The notes under the pieces were generated by a model. The model was given only the letters and a program-made list of their open reading frames with translations. It had not been told where the DNA came from and made no database searches. Position numbers and translations under genes: made by a program. 64,000 nt of DNA from the NCBI GenBank assembly GCA_038869515.1, contig JAWCQZ010000005.1, positions 102,279-166,278 on the forward strand. Direction: 5' to 3'. This document shows, one piece after another, positions 24,400 to 32,821 of the stretch (positions are counted from its first letter, which is position 1; the number at the start of each line of letters is the position of its first letter). This stretch comes from JAWCQZ01 sp038869515 [NCBI: Halobacteria archaeon]. Its GTDB lineage: Archaea; Halobacteriota; Syntropharchaeia; JACQPP01.

Positions 24400-26046
24400 C
24401 TATCGCAGCCGGAACTTGGCGAACAGGCCTGGTTGGGAGGTCCACTCCTTCTCCAGCAGGCGGGCCTCCAGTTCAATCATCCGGGCGTAGGAGAGCGAGT
24501 AGCCCGTCACCGGGTGCTTCCACACCTCCTCCAGCCGCCCCTCATACAAATCGATGGCCTTCCGGCGGCCCGCGTCAGAGAGCCAGACGTGGTCCCTGGC
24601 CACGGAGAAGTCGGCCTCGGGGTCCCACTGGCGCCGGTTGATGGAGGCCACCACGCTCATGTCCCAAACGGGGACGCGGAAGAGCTCCATGAGGTCGAGG
24701 ACGAGAGGGTGGGCGGAAGACCGCGGCGTGTGGAAGAACCCCAGGGCGGGCTCCAGCCCAACCGCTAAAATCGCCTGGTGCACCGAGCGGTAGAGGAGGG
24801 CGTAGCCGAAGGAGAGGAGGGCGTTGAAGCGGTCCCGGGGCGGCCTCCGGGTCCGGCCCCGGGGACGCAGGGAGTCCGGAATCTCCTTTCCGAGGAGGAG
24901 GGGGAGCGCCTCGAAATAGGCCCGGGCGGCCGACCCCTCCAGGCCCCGGAGGGCGTCCACCCCCTCGGCCTTCACCATCTCCCTCATGCGCTGCCGGATT
25001 TCGCCCGCGGCCCGGTCCACCTCGGGAAGCCGGCCCTTCTCTCCGCGTGTGGCCCGCAGGAGGAACCGGAGCTGCCCCTCCGCCCGCGCCATGGCCAGCC
25101 GCCGGGCCAGCCGCAGGCAGACGCCCGGGTCGGAGAGGGCCTGGTACTGGCGGATGCGCCTCTGGACGGGCCCCGGGCCGGCGGCGAGGCCGCCCACATA
25201 CCGCCCCCCGCCCGTGAACCAGTGGACTGAAACTCCGCGGGCGGCGCAGAGGTAGAGCGCCTGGGTCGTCGCCTGGGCGTGGCCGTGAATGACCAGCGCC
25301 GAGACGCTCTGGATGGGGAAGGAGTGCTCCTTCCTCTCTTCGTCCTTGACCACGAGGGTCTCCCCCGACCGCGAGACCCGGGCAGAAGGCGACACTACAT
25401 GGACCGCCTGCCCGTCCGGGTGGGGCGGAAAGAGCCGGACCGGTTCCCACGCGGGGTTCTGGGCCAGCCGCTCCTCCTCCGGGAGGCAGACCGGGGCCAG
25501 GGAGCACCGCAGGCAGAGGCGCTCGTTGGCGGTCACCGGGGGCCGGACCCCCGCGGCCCGGAGAGCCCGGGCCCGCTCCACCGCCTTCCGGACCGCCTCC
25601 CGGGCCGCCCCGTCGAGGGGGACGCGGGCGGTGACGTTCTCCGCGTGGTAGCGGACGCGCCCCTCGGCCACGGGGCGGCCCGTCGCCTCCTCCAGGAGCA
25701 TCCCGTAGGCCGACACCTGGAGGGCGTCCGAGGGCCACGCCTCGGGCACCTCCTCGGCCCCCCTCCGGGACCGCCCCCGCTTGTGCTCGTAGGGGACCCA
25801 GCCCCCCTCCCGGTGGCGGAGGGCGTCCACCTTGCCCGTGAGGCCCAGGGATTCGCTGGAGAACTCGAAGGTCCGCCGCTCGGCCGCCTCGTCCCCGGCC
25901 AGCTCCTCGTGGAGGGTCCGGCCCGCGTAGACCGACTCGTCGGCGATGCGGATTTCCTCGACCCACTCCAGGTAGTAGAGCCGCTCGCAGTATTCCAGGG
26001 CGTGGAGGGCCGCGACGGGAATCGTGGGGTTGTCGTCGTCGCTCAC
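24400..26046 (-). CDS. cas4-cas1: Fused Cas4-Cas1 spacer-acquisition protein
   Basis: A 548-residue fusion. The Cas4 part (about 1-190) has the first Fe-S Cys in ALEYCERLYYLEW, the RecB-nuclease motifs GKVDALRHREGGW and PYEHKRG, and the Cys triad in CLRCSLAPVCLPEE. The Cas1 part (about 215-548) has the catalytic Glu in AYFEALPLL (about 378), His in GFFHTPRSSAHPLVLDL (about 437) and the acidic residue in LDLMELFRVP (about 449). Cas1 integrates spacers and Cas4 trims and orients prespacers by PAM. The GTG start at 26046 overlaps the cas5 stop (GTGA) and is preferred over the 26-residue Pro-rich upstream extension. The fusion is typical of MYXAN-type and I-G systems. Confidence 0.95.
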   Translation of the reverse strand: MSDDDNPTIPVAALHALEYCERLYYLEWVEEIRIADESVYAGRTLHEELAGDEAAERRTFEFSSESLGLTGKVDALRHREGGWVPYEHKRGRSRRGAEEVPEAWPSDALQVSAYGMLLEEATGRPVAEGRVRYHAENVTARVPLDGAAREAVRKAVERARALRAAGVRPPVTANERLCLRCSLAPVCLPEEERLAQNPAWEPVRLFPPHPDGQAVHVVSPSARVSRSGETLVVKDEERKEHSFPIQSVSALVIHGHAQATTQALYLCAARGVSVHWFTGGGRYVGGLAAGPGPVQRRIRQYQALSDPGVCLRLARRLAMARAEGQLRFLLRATRGEKGRLPEVDRAAGEIRQRMREMVKAEGVDALRGLEGSAARAYFEALPLLLGKEIPDSLRPRGRTRRPPRDRFNALLSFGYALLYRSVHQAILAVGLEPALGFFHTPRSSAHPLVLDLMELFRVPVWDMSVVASINRRQWDPEADFSVARDHVWLSDAGRRKAIDLYEGRLEEVWKHPVTGYSLSYARMIELEARLLEKEWTSQPGLFAKFRLR

Positions 26047-26690
26047 GGGGGGAGGATGGGGGTCCAGGCCTCCGGGGGCGGCCCATCGGTCCAGGACCCC
26101 TCTCGAAGTTGGTACTGCCCCCACCGGGTCCCTGCAGAACCAACGTGGTCGGCCCAGACTGGAAGGGTCAGGTCGCCCTCGGGGTTTCGGGCCAGGATTT
26201 GCCCGGTGGTGCCGTCATCCCTGCGCCATCGCCTCGCTTCGTCCACGAGGTGGGTGCTCTCGCCAAGCGAGAGGGCGCCGAAACGGTTGGACCGCGCGGG
26301 TTGCTCGATGGCTCCATGCACACGCTCGGCCAGCGGCGGATTGGCCTCTTCCTTCTCGCCGGGCCTAGTCCATACCACCAGCCGAACCCCCGTGAGCAGT
26401 TCCTGAAAGTCGGGGCGCTTGTTCTCCCCAACCCCGGGCGGGGTGTCCTTGTCCTTGACCCGCCATAGGGTGCGGAGGACTACCGACCGGGCTGGTGGGG
26501 GGTTGAGCAGGGCCAGGGCGACCTCGGCCCCCTTATGAGCCAGGCGGTTCGGCTCCCCTGCGAGGGAGAGGAGCATCCCGTAGACAGTGGAAGGGGCCGG
26601 GCAGGGGAGGGTCTCGAAATACTCCCGGGCCTGGGGGACCCGGAAGCACGCCACAGGGACGGAAACATAGAGGGCCACCGGCGGGTCCAT
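26043..26690 (-). CDS. cas5: Cascade subunit Cas5
   Basis: A 215-residue RAMP protein. The N-terminal signature is LYVSVPVACFRVPQAREYFE and PCPAPSTVYGMLLSLAGEP, the Cas5 beta-strand plus glycine helix; mid-protein are RTLWRVKDKDTP and LTGVRLVVWTRPG. Cas5 caps the crRNA 5' handle in Cascade. It lies between cas7 (5-bp gap) and cas4-cas1 (4-bp overlap). Sequence and neighbours resemble the DevS-type Cas5 of MYXAN systems. Confidence 0.88.
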   Translation of the reverse strand: MDPPVALYVSVPVACFRVPQAREYFETLPCPAPSTVYGMLLSLAGEPNRLAHKGAEVALALLNPPPARSVVLRTLWRVKDKDTPPGVGENKRPDFQELLTGVRLVVWTRPGEKEEANPPLAERVHGAIEQPARSNRFGALSLGESTHLVDEARRWRRDDGTTGQILARNPEGDLTLPVWADHVGSAGTRWGQYQLREGSWTDGPPPEAWTPILPP

Positions 26691-26695
26691 GGGCC

Positions 26696-27622
26696 CTACT
26701 TGAGTTTGAGGTCCTTCTGGATTCGGCCCTTGACCTCTTCAGCGGCTGCCTTGACGCCAGGGAAGACTTTCGCCCCCTTGAGCGACTCTGCGCCAGCGAC
26801 GGGGCCGCCGATGACGAGTTCCTCGGGGTCGATGTCCCCCGCCTCCGCACGCCGGATGATGTCAGGGATTTGGAGCCCTGCCTTCCCGTCCATCTGGAAA
26901 CCGTAGAGCATGCGCGGGGCGAAGTCATCGGTCCAGCGGAACACCACCGCCTCGGGGGAAAAGTCGAAGAGGAAGCGGCTCTGGTTGCCCGCGACCTCCG
27001 AGAGACTCGCGATGGCGTCCACCACGTGGAGCGCCCGCTCTTTGAGAGCGAGGCTTTCGGGAGTGAGGGCGAGTCCATACTGGTAGCGGGTGGCGTGCAC
27101 CTCGGTCCCGTAGGGCACGGGGTCCCTCTGGGTTTTGCTGGCCGAGGGCGTGGCCCCGACGCTGGCCGCGTTGAAGGTGATATCGCCGGACCAGGGGGTC
27201 AGGGAGATGGCACGGGTCACTTCCAGTCGGGAGCGGCGCACTCGGGTCGTGCCTTTCTTCCGCTCACGCTTACCTTCCTTGGCTCCCGCCTCGGCGTCGT
27301 TTGCCTCCTCCTTGGCAGCCTCGGCAGACATGAAACCCAGCACATCATCGTCGACGTATTTCTTCTCCGACCCCTCCCCGAATTTGCCGTCCTGCCAAGT
27401 GTGCTTATTCCCGTCATCGTCCCACGTCCGGTTGAGTTGCAAGCCTTGGCGCTGCCACTGCTTGCGGATTGCGTTCCGGATCGCCTCGGCGGAAACGGTG
27501 GTGTGGGTCTCGCCGTTCCAGAGTATCTTCTGCAGAGTGGTGATGTTCCCTTCGGTCTCTCCGCGGTTGTTGGCTGCGGTGCCGAAAGGGGTGGCAATCA
27601 GCCCGAAGAGGTGCTTGCTCAT
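26696..27622 (-). CDS. cas7: Cascade backbone subunit Cas7 (DevR-like)
   Basis: A 308-residue RAMP protein with the Cas7 hallmarks GLIATPFGTAANNRGETEGN at the start, ETHTTVSAEAIRNAIRKQWQ (RNA-binding helix, about 40-60), TRAISLTPWSGDITFNAASV (about 135-155) and VPYGTEVHATRYQYGLALTP. Cas7 forms the helical backbone along the crRNA. A Lys/Glu-rich insert (about 100-125) is charged and probably loop-like. The ATG overlaps the cas8 stop (ATGA). Confidence 0.92.
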   Translation of the reverse strand: MSKHLFGLIATPFGTAANNRGETEGNITTLQKILWNGETHTTVSAEAIRNAIRKQWQRQGLQLNRTWDDDGNKHTWQDGKFGEGSEKKYVDDDVLGFMSAEAAKEEANDAEAGAKEGKRERKKGTTRVRRSRLEVTRAISLTPWSGDITFNAASVGATPSASKTQRDPVPYGTEVHATRYQYGLALTPESLALKERALHVVDAIASLSEVAGNQSRFLFDFSPEAVVFRWTDDFAPRMLYGFQMDGKAGLQIPDIIRRAEAGDIDPEELVIGGPVAGAESLKGAKVFPGVKAAAEEVKGRIQKDLKLK

Positions 27623-29154
27623 GTCCCGCTCTCTCCGGTCTCGTCTGATTCACTTGAATCTTTCTGTTGACCTTTGTAGCTGGCCAGGGCCAGCAGTGCA
27701 AGGTCCCTGCCCTCGCGCCATCTCTCCCCGAGGAAAGGCATGACCTCGCCCCAGCCGTCTTTGAGGACGTCCAGGGGGCCGCCGCGGGCCCAGAAGTCAG
27801 CGATGGTCTCGCGCAGGGCCTCCGGGCTCTTGCAGCGCGCGAAGGAGACCCGGACCTTCTGGAACTCCGTGTCCCAGTCCGCGCTCTGGCGGCGGGCGAA
27901 CCTCCGACCCATGTGGTTCCGAAGGGCCTGCTGGCAGGCTCGGACAAATGTCTTCGCCGGACCCTGGGGGAAGGCCTCGTTGCTGTCCACCATGTTACCA
28001 AGACCTCGCCGCTCATACTTAAAAATGTGGTCCCGCCGGTCCCGGTCTGCCACATAGTCGGCGAACCCCTGCCACCAAGGGCGTCCTCCGATGAGGTTAC
28101 GGGCCACCAGCTCCGGCACCTGGGGCGTAGCCCAGATGGGCCGTCCATCCTTGGACAACACCGGCTTGCCGTCCTTCGACTTGGCCAAGTGAGGAACAAG
28201 ATCCGGTTGTTGGCGACAGACCTGATAGGCTCTCAATACCTCCTTAGAGCCGACCTGGACTGTGAAAATCTGAACCCGGGTCTTTTGTTGGGTTGACCAA
28301 GGCACGGTGCCGAAAGAGATGACCCGACAGGTGTTCGAGCCAAGCCCATCTCGACCCAGCAGTTTCTCAGCCTCCAGAACAGCCAGAACCCGCAGTCCTG
28401 CTTCGGCCGTTCCGGCCGCCTTCAACTCCTTCACCCCGTGCTTCAGGAAGACGGCGCGCGCCCGGGCGTAAACCTCCAAATCGGCGACGTCGGGAATGAC
28501 CAATGCGAATTGCGGGCGCACGCCCTCTCCGCGATGTTGCATTTCGAAGTAGATGCCACCCACAGGGGCGTAGAGGAGAGAGAGCAAGCGCTCGGCTGGC
28601 TCCTCCAGCGCCGTGGAGTTTTGACCGTGGCCGGTGTGTCGCACGACCCCTCCAGGATATTGCCATCCCGCGAGGGACAGGCTGGAACCGTCCAAAGGAA
28701 TCATCGCTCCTTGATGCGCATATCCCGCCACTTTCCGGAAGTTCAGTGGATACCCCACTCCGTCGATCTCGGGGGCGAAAGAGCCGGTGGGCTTGTTCGA
28801 GGGGTCGGCCTTCCGGGTTTTCCCGTGTTGGAGGAAGGTCCCAAGCACGGCATTTTGCAGAACCACCGCCGCCTGCTTGTTGTCGATGGGCTGCCCCAGT
28901 GCAGGGAACCAAATGAGGCCGTTCTTATCAATGCGGAAGGACTCCTTGAAAAGTGCATCAAAGAACGCTTTCTTCTCCCACTGCAGAGTCACGCTTCGGC
29001 GGGTCCTCTTCCATGTGCCGCCCGCCTTCTGGAGCCTCGCTACCGCCACCGGGTCACTCTCCAACGCCTTCAGCGTCATCCAGAGCCCCGCGAGCCCAAC
29101 CCGGTGAAGGGAGGTCATCCCCGGGCTGGAAAGGTCGATGGTGAGTTCGCTCAT
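27619..29154 (-). CDS. cas8: Cascade large subunit Cas8 (Cmx8/DevT type)
   Basis: A 511-residue protein. The opening LTIDLSSPGMTSLHRVGLAG and GLWMTLKALESD, then NGLIWFPALGQP and YPLNFRKVAGYAHQG, are the family pattern of the MYXAN large subunit (Cmx8/DevT), placed within type I-B. The large subunit recognises the PAM and recruits Cas3. The start at 29154 is chosen because its ATGA overlaps the cas3 stop; MAE at 29163 is an alternative. The C-terminus ends in a Ser/Glu-rich tail overlapping cas7. Confidence 0.85.
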   Translation of the reverse strand: MSELTIDLSSPGMTSLHRVGLAGLWMTLKALESDPVAVARLQKAGGTWKRTRRSVTLQWEKKAFFDALFKESFRIDKNGLIWFPALGQPIDNKQAAVVLQNAVLGTFLQHGKTRKADPSNKPTGSFAPEIDGVGYPLNFRKVAGYAHQGAMIPLDGSSLSLAGWQYPGGVVRHTGHGQNSTALEEPAERLLSLLYAPVGGIYFEMQHRGEGVRPQFALVIPDVADLEVYARARAVFLKHGVKELKAAGTAEAGLRVLAVLEAEKLLGRDGLGSNTCRVISFGTVPWSTQQKTRVQIFTVQVGSKEVLRAYQVCRQQPDLVPHLAKSKDGKPVLSKDGRPIWATPQVPELVARNLIGGRPWWQGFADYVADRDRRDHIFKYERRGLGNMVDSNEAFPQGPAKTFVRACQQALRNHMGRRFARRQSADWDTEFQKVRVSFARCKSPEALRETIADFWARGGPLDVLKDGWGEVMPFLGERWREGRDLALLALASYKGQQKDSSESDETGESGT

Positions 29155-31436
29155 TTCCGCCATGTCGCCCCCCACTCCTCCGAGTAATCGATGCGGCCCT
29201 CGGGTGCTACGAGCGCCATGCCCAGGCGCGGCGGCCAACTGCGAATCTCCTTGGCCACGGGAGGAAGAAGCATCGGTATGGCGTATCTGACCACTTGGTC
29301 GGACTGGACACGGCCTCTCCAGTCCTTGCAGGCCGCGGCATCTTCACCCCGGACGACGGGAATGGTGGCGCTCCACTCGCGTAGAGGGGAGGGGGCAGCG
29401 AAAGGTCCGCCATCCAGCCAAGCCGATGTCACAAGCCCTTCGACTGATGGGGCTCCATCCATCTCCCTGAACGCCTGGGCGATGTCTTTCTGGGATAGCG
29501 GTCCCGCGCCCAGGTTCTCCAGCCATCTTCGAGCGACATCCAGTTCCTGCCCTGCGTAGGGATTTGGCTTCTCCGGTTGCAGGAAAATCGCCCGCTTCGG
29601 TTCGCCTGGAACTTCCGGGCCGGCCCTTCGGTTCAGGCGCCCCAGGCGCTGGATGAGGGCGGGGACCGGAGCCATGTCCGATACAAGGAGGTCGGCAGAT
29701 AGGTCCAGGGAGACCTCGCAGACCTGGGTAGTAACGGCGAGGGCGGGCCCTCCGGCTCCAAAAGCATCGACCACGGCGCGGTGTTTGTTCAACCTGTCGA
29801 TGTAGCGGTAGCGGCTGTGGTATGGGAGGACGGGCGCGAGCCCGCGCTCCCTCGCCTCCCTGGCAAGGGCAACCGCCCGGTCCACTGTATTGGCCACCCA
29901 GAGGACCTTTCCTCCCGCCCGGAGCGTCTTCTCGACTTCTGGCCAAGGGGGGTCGGCTGCGGGTGGAGACAGGACGTATCTCGGCAGTTGCTCTATGTCG
30001 GAGGGTCCCTGGACTTCTGCCATGTTCTCCCCTAGGTCTGTGAGCACTCGACGGATGGCCTCATGCCTGTCGCGCGGGAGCGAGGCCGTCATTAGCAGGA
30101 TCGGCGAACCGCGAAATGCCTTCAGGAAATGGAGCAACGTCCCGAACATCCGGTCGTCGTAGGCGTGAACCTCGTCGAACACGAAGGCCCCGCCAGCGAT
30201 GGCCGGGAACTGGAAGAGCCCGCGACGGTAGTTCTGCACGAGCCCGAGGACGGTGTCGGCCGTGCAGACCACCAAGGGGACGTCCCAAGCGGACAGGGCC
30301 TCGATTTTGGTCTGCTCCTCTTCCAACCCGGTGCCCGTGTGGTCTCCGTTTCCCATGATTCCCTCCAGGTCAACCTCGGCCCGGCTGTGGATGAGGCGGC
30401 CCTCGATATCGTCAGGATGGACGTAGTCCCGGTAGCCTTCGGTGGCCGTCCCCGTGGTAGGATAGCAGAAGAACAACTTCCGCCCTCTCGCCCGATTGGA
30501 GGCCCAGAGGTAGGCGGCCAGGGTCTTCCCGGTTCCGCACCCGGCGCTCACAAAGGTCACCCGGGCGCTGCTTTCAGCGACTTCCTCTTGGAAATGGCAT
30601 CTGGAGCAAAGGCAGGGATGCTTCCCGCCGAGTTTCCTTTGGGCTAAGTCCATAAGGTCTTCCGGGGAGCAGTTCCGGCTGAGGACTTTCTCGGACCACT
30701 GGACTGGGTCCATGCCTTCTCGGGGCAGAGCCGAACTTGCCACATCGGCGGCTACAACGAGTGCTTTCACGAGTGGCACGAATCGTTTCTCCTCGGGTTT
30801 TGCCTCTTCCCACCATCCATAGGCTTGAGGAAGCCAGGTTTTCACTACATCCAGGGGGTCGTCCAAGAGGTTCAGGTCAATGTCTTTGAGGTCCGGGATG
30901 GAACCGGACGCATTCAACAGGGACCTCGCCTTCCCGAACAGCGCCCGAACGTCAGGATGGCCGGTAAGCATACGCACGGTGGTGTCTCCGCTTCCCTGGC
31001 GCGGCTCCAATGCGGAGCCGACTTCAAAACGGAGGTGATGCCCAGCCACTGCGAAGAGGGCTGCTTGGCGGGTGACCCCATCACACCCATTAAACAACCA
31101 CGCATCCAACTGCGGGAACCGAAGAGGCAGCCACAAGCTAAGCCGGTCATGGAAGAGCGCCTGTGGCGGGTCCGGTCCTTTCCGGAGCATGCGCTGGAAC
31201 TGGTGGTTGGCTTTCCCGAGGTCGTGGAGGAAGGCACATCGAATCGCCGCCTGTTTGAGACTGTTTTCCCAAACCTGCGGGTCGAGCCCGAGGGATTGCA
31301 GATAGAGGTTGCCCTGGCTCTCGACTATGGCATTAGCAACCCTCATTGCAGCGAGAGTGTGACCAATGAGCGTCTCCCGCTCCTCCGGATTGTCTGGACG
31401 TTTGCTTGATTTCGCCAGGAGCCGTCGGACCATCAT
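29151..31436 (-). CDS. cas3: Cas3 nuclease-helicase (HD-DExH)
   Basis: A 761-residue protein. The HD nuclease domain comes first (ETLIGHTLAAMRVANAIV, CAFLHDLGKANHQFQRML with the HD pair near residue 70). A Cys motif, CLCSRC, follows near 275. The SF2 helicase has Walker A SAGCGTGKTLAAYLW (about 300), DEVH box VFDEVHAYDDRM (about 420), motif III LLMTASLP and motif VI LIQRLGRLNRRA. It degrades target DNA after Cascade binding. The ATG at 31436 overlaps the cas6 stop (ATGATG). A complete single-chain Cas3 argues that the effector is functional. Confidence 0.93.
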   Translation of the reverse strand: MMVRRLLAKSSKRPDNPEERETLIGHTLAAMRVANAIVESQGNLYLQSLGLDPQVWENSLKQAAIRCAFLHDLGKANHQFQRMLRKGPDPPQALFHDRLSLWLPLRFPQLDAWLFNGCDGVTRQAALFAVAGHHLRFEVGSALEPRQGSGDTTVRMLTGHPDVRALFGKARSLLNASGSIPDLKDIDLNLLDDPLDVVKTWLPQAYGWWEEAKPEEKRFVPLVKALVVAADVASSALPREGMDPVQWSEKVLSRNCSPEDLMDLAQRKLGGKHPCLCSRCHFQEEVAESSARVTFVSAGCGTGKTLAAYLWASNRARGRKLFFCYPTTGTATEGYRDYVHPDDIEGRLIHSRAEVDLEGIMGNGDHTGTGLEEEQTKIEALSAWDVPLVVCTADTVLGLVQNYRRGLFQFPAIAGGAFVFDEVHAYDDRMFGTLLHFLKAFRGSPILLMTASLPRDRHEAIRRVLTDLGENMAEVQGPSDIEQLPRYVLSPPAADPPWPEVEKTLRAGGKVLWVANTVDRAVALAREARERGLAPVLPYHSRYRYIDRLNKHRAVVDAFGAGGPALAVTTQVCEVSLDLSADLLVSDMAPVPALIQRLGRLNRRAGPEVPGEPKRAIFLQPEKPNPYAGQELDVARRWLENLGAGPLSQKDIAQAFREMDGAPSVEGLVTSAWLDGGPFAAPSPLREWSATIPVVRGEDAAACKDWRGRVQSDQVVRYAIPMLLPPVAKEIRSWPPRLGMALVAPEGRIDYSEEWGATWRK

Positions 31437-32083
31437 CTGGTTTCCGTGCGAGATGGCACGAATATCCCGCACCCAAACCTCCTCCTTCCCCCCAGCCCCG
31501 CCTCCTGCAGCCGGACCGACTCCTCTGCCGTCAGCCCGCCCACCTGCATCGCATACCCGACCACCATCTTGTCCCGAATGCGGAGCGTTCTCCGGACGAA
31601 GGGGGACCGCCCCTCGGCGCCCGACTTCCTTTCCAGGGAGCGCGGGGCCGTGCGCCGGAGGAGCCCCGGGGTCCCCTTCACACCGAGTTCTTCGAGTTGC
31701 CTCCGGGCCGCGCCCAGGAAGGGTTCCGGCTCCATGAACCCCTTGATGACCACCAGGCGGCTCCTCAGGCTGGCCGCTGGCCTGAGGGCAAGGGTCCGCG
31801 GGACCCCGACGCGGACCTCGTGGCCATCGACTTCCAGATTTTTGCCCGCCAGGGGCAGGAGTTGGCCGATCCGCTCGCTCGGGACCCGGAAGGTCAGCCG
31901 GCTTGCGGGGGTGAGGGCAAGAAGGCGGTTGCCCGTCAGAACCCCGGGGACGGGATGGACCCCGATTTCCCCGTCCTCGTGCAGCCACGGCAGCAATCGG
32001 CAGAGGGCGGAGTAGAGGGGGTATCCGTGGTCTGCGGGCATCTCCTTTCCTTGGAGGGGGAAGGCGACGTCTACTACCGGCAT
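31433..32083 (-). CDS. cas6: CRISPR RNA endonuclease Cas6
   Basis: A 216-residue RAMP endoribonuclease with the C-terminal glycine-rich loop GLGGRRRFGCGIFVPS (last 25 residues) and a Cmx6-like N-terminus PVVDVAFPLQGKEMPADHGY. It cuts the pre-crRNA at the repeat hairpin. It is the first gene of the operon. ATG 32083 is chosen because a TATA box (minus strand TTTTTATAAAC, 32105-32115) sits about 27 bp upstream, which fits a leaderless start; a GTG at 32101 is too close to that box. Confidence 0.85.
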   Translation of the reverse strand: MPVVDVAFPLQGKEMPADHGYPLYSALCRLLPWLHEDGEIGVHPVPGVLTGNRLLALTPASRLTFRVPSERIGQLLPLAGKNLEVDGHEVRVGVPRTLALRPAASLRSRLVVIKGFMEPEPFLGAARRQLEELGVKGTPGLLRRTAPRSLERKSGAEGRSPFVRRTLRIRDKMVVGYAMQVGGLTAEESVRLQEAGLGGRRRFGCGIFVPSRTETR

Positions 32084-32104
32084 ACCCAGCCATAGGAGCA
32101 CGGA

Positions 32105-32144
32105 GTTTATAAAAATTGGGCGAGCACAGCGAGCCCAATTTTTA
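32105..32144 (-). promoter_or_regulatory. cas operon TATA box overlapping a 12-bp inverted repeat
   Basis: The TATA box TTTTTATAAAC (minus strand, 32105-32115) overlaps one arm of the perfect inverted repeat taaaaattgggc (32110-32121) / gcccaattttta (32133-32144). The arms can act as a terminator for the aldolase fragment (A/T-rich outer stem) and as an operator over the cas promoter. Confidence 0.65.
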
Positions 32145-32504
32145 TTTCTTCTTGATTTCTTTGAGCGCCTCTTTCACCGTCGCGTTCCCGTGGACCACCC
32201 TGGCAATCGCCCGGGTCATCCCGGTCGGGTCGGCGTGCTGGAAGATGTTCCTGCCGATGGAGGCCCCCTTCGCTCCGGCTTCCATAGCCCCCCGCACCAT
32301 CTCCAGGACATCGGAGTCGGAGTCGGCTTTCGGGCCCCCCGCGATGACGACGGGAACCGGGCACCCCTTCACCACCTCGGCGAAGGTGTCGGGGTCTCCG
32401 GTGTAGGGCGTCTTGATGATGTCGGCCCCGAGTTCGGCGCCGAGGCGGGCCACGTGCTTCACGTGCTCCGGGACCCCGCCGTGATTTATGACTCTCAACC
32501 ACAA
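32142..32504 (-). pseudogene. C-terminal half of a DhnA/archaeal class I aldolase
   Basis: A 120-residue frame, from [20 protein letters not shown] through [23 protein letters not shown] and [20 protein letters not shown], matches the second half of archaeal-type fructose-bisphosphate aldolase/ADH synthase, including the Schiff-base Lys region (IKTPYTG) and the phosphate-binding glycines. The first 130 or so residues are missing; homology stops about 35 bp short of the right 54-bp repeat. It is probably dead and was cut by the event that created that repeat. Confidence 0.75.
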
Positions 32505-32538
32505 ACTTCTCCCGATTTTTGAAGACGGAGGGGGCTCG

Positions 32539-32592
32539 GGTGTTGGAGGTTTAAAAGGCGGAGAAGGTCATCCTAAACCGTGGAGGGAAGCC
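32539..32592. repeat. 54-bp direct repeat, right copy
   Basis: Identical to 19170-19223. It lies between the aldolase fragment and the stop codon of the UPF0175 gene. Together the two copies frame 13.3 kb containing the array, leader, all cas genes and the aldolase piece. Confidence 0.97.
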
Positions 32593-32593
32593 C

Positions 32594-32821
32594 TCAAGTC
32601 TTAGCGAGCAGCGGCCTCATCCCGTGCTTCCCGAGGAGGCCGTCGAGTCGCCGGATGCCCTCGGCCACGTCCCTCTCGGTGTGGACCAGGGGCAACTCGT
32701 ATTTCCGGACGAACTCCACGAACTCGTAGAGGCTCGACCCCGCCAGTTCGGCCGCCCGCTCGAATGAGACATCCTCCAGGTAATACCGCTGGAGGGCCGC
32801 CAGAGCGCGTTTCTCGTCCAT
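32594..32821 (-). CDS. UPF0175 family small protein (putative antitoxin)
   Basis: A 75-residue helical protein of the UPF0175 type: ALAALQRYYLEDVSFERAAE, then ELAGSSLYEFVEFVRKYELP, a degenerate HTH often encoded beside PIN toxins. No toxin gene is adjacent here. A good TATA box (CCTTTATATCTC on the minus strand, about 32853-32864) lies 30 bp upstream. Its stop is 2 bp from the 54-bp repeat. Confidence 0.75.
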   Translation of the reverse strand: MDEKRALAALQRYYLEDVSFERAAELAGSSLYEFVEFVRKYELPLVHTERDVAEGIRRLDGLLGKHGMRPLLAKT

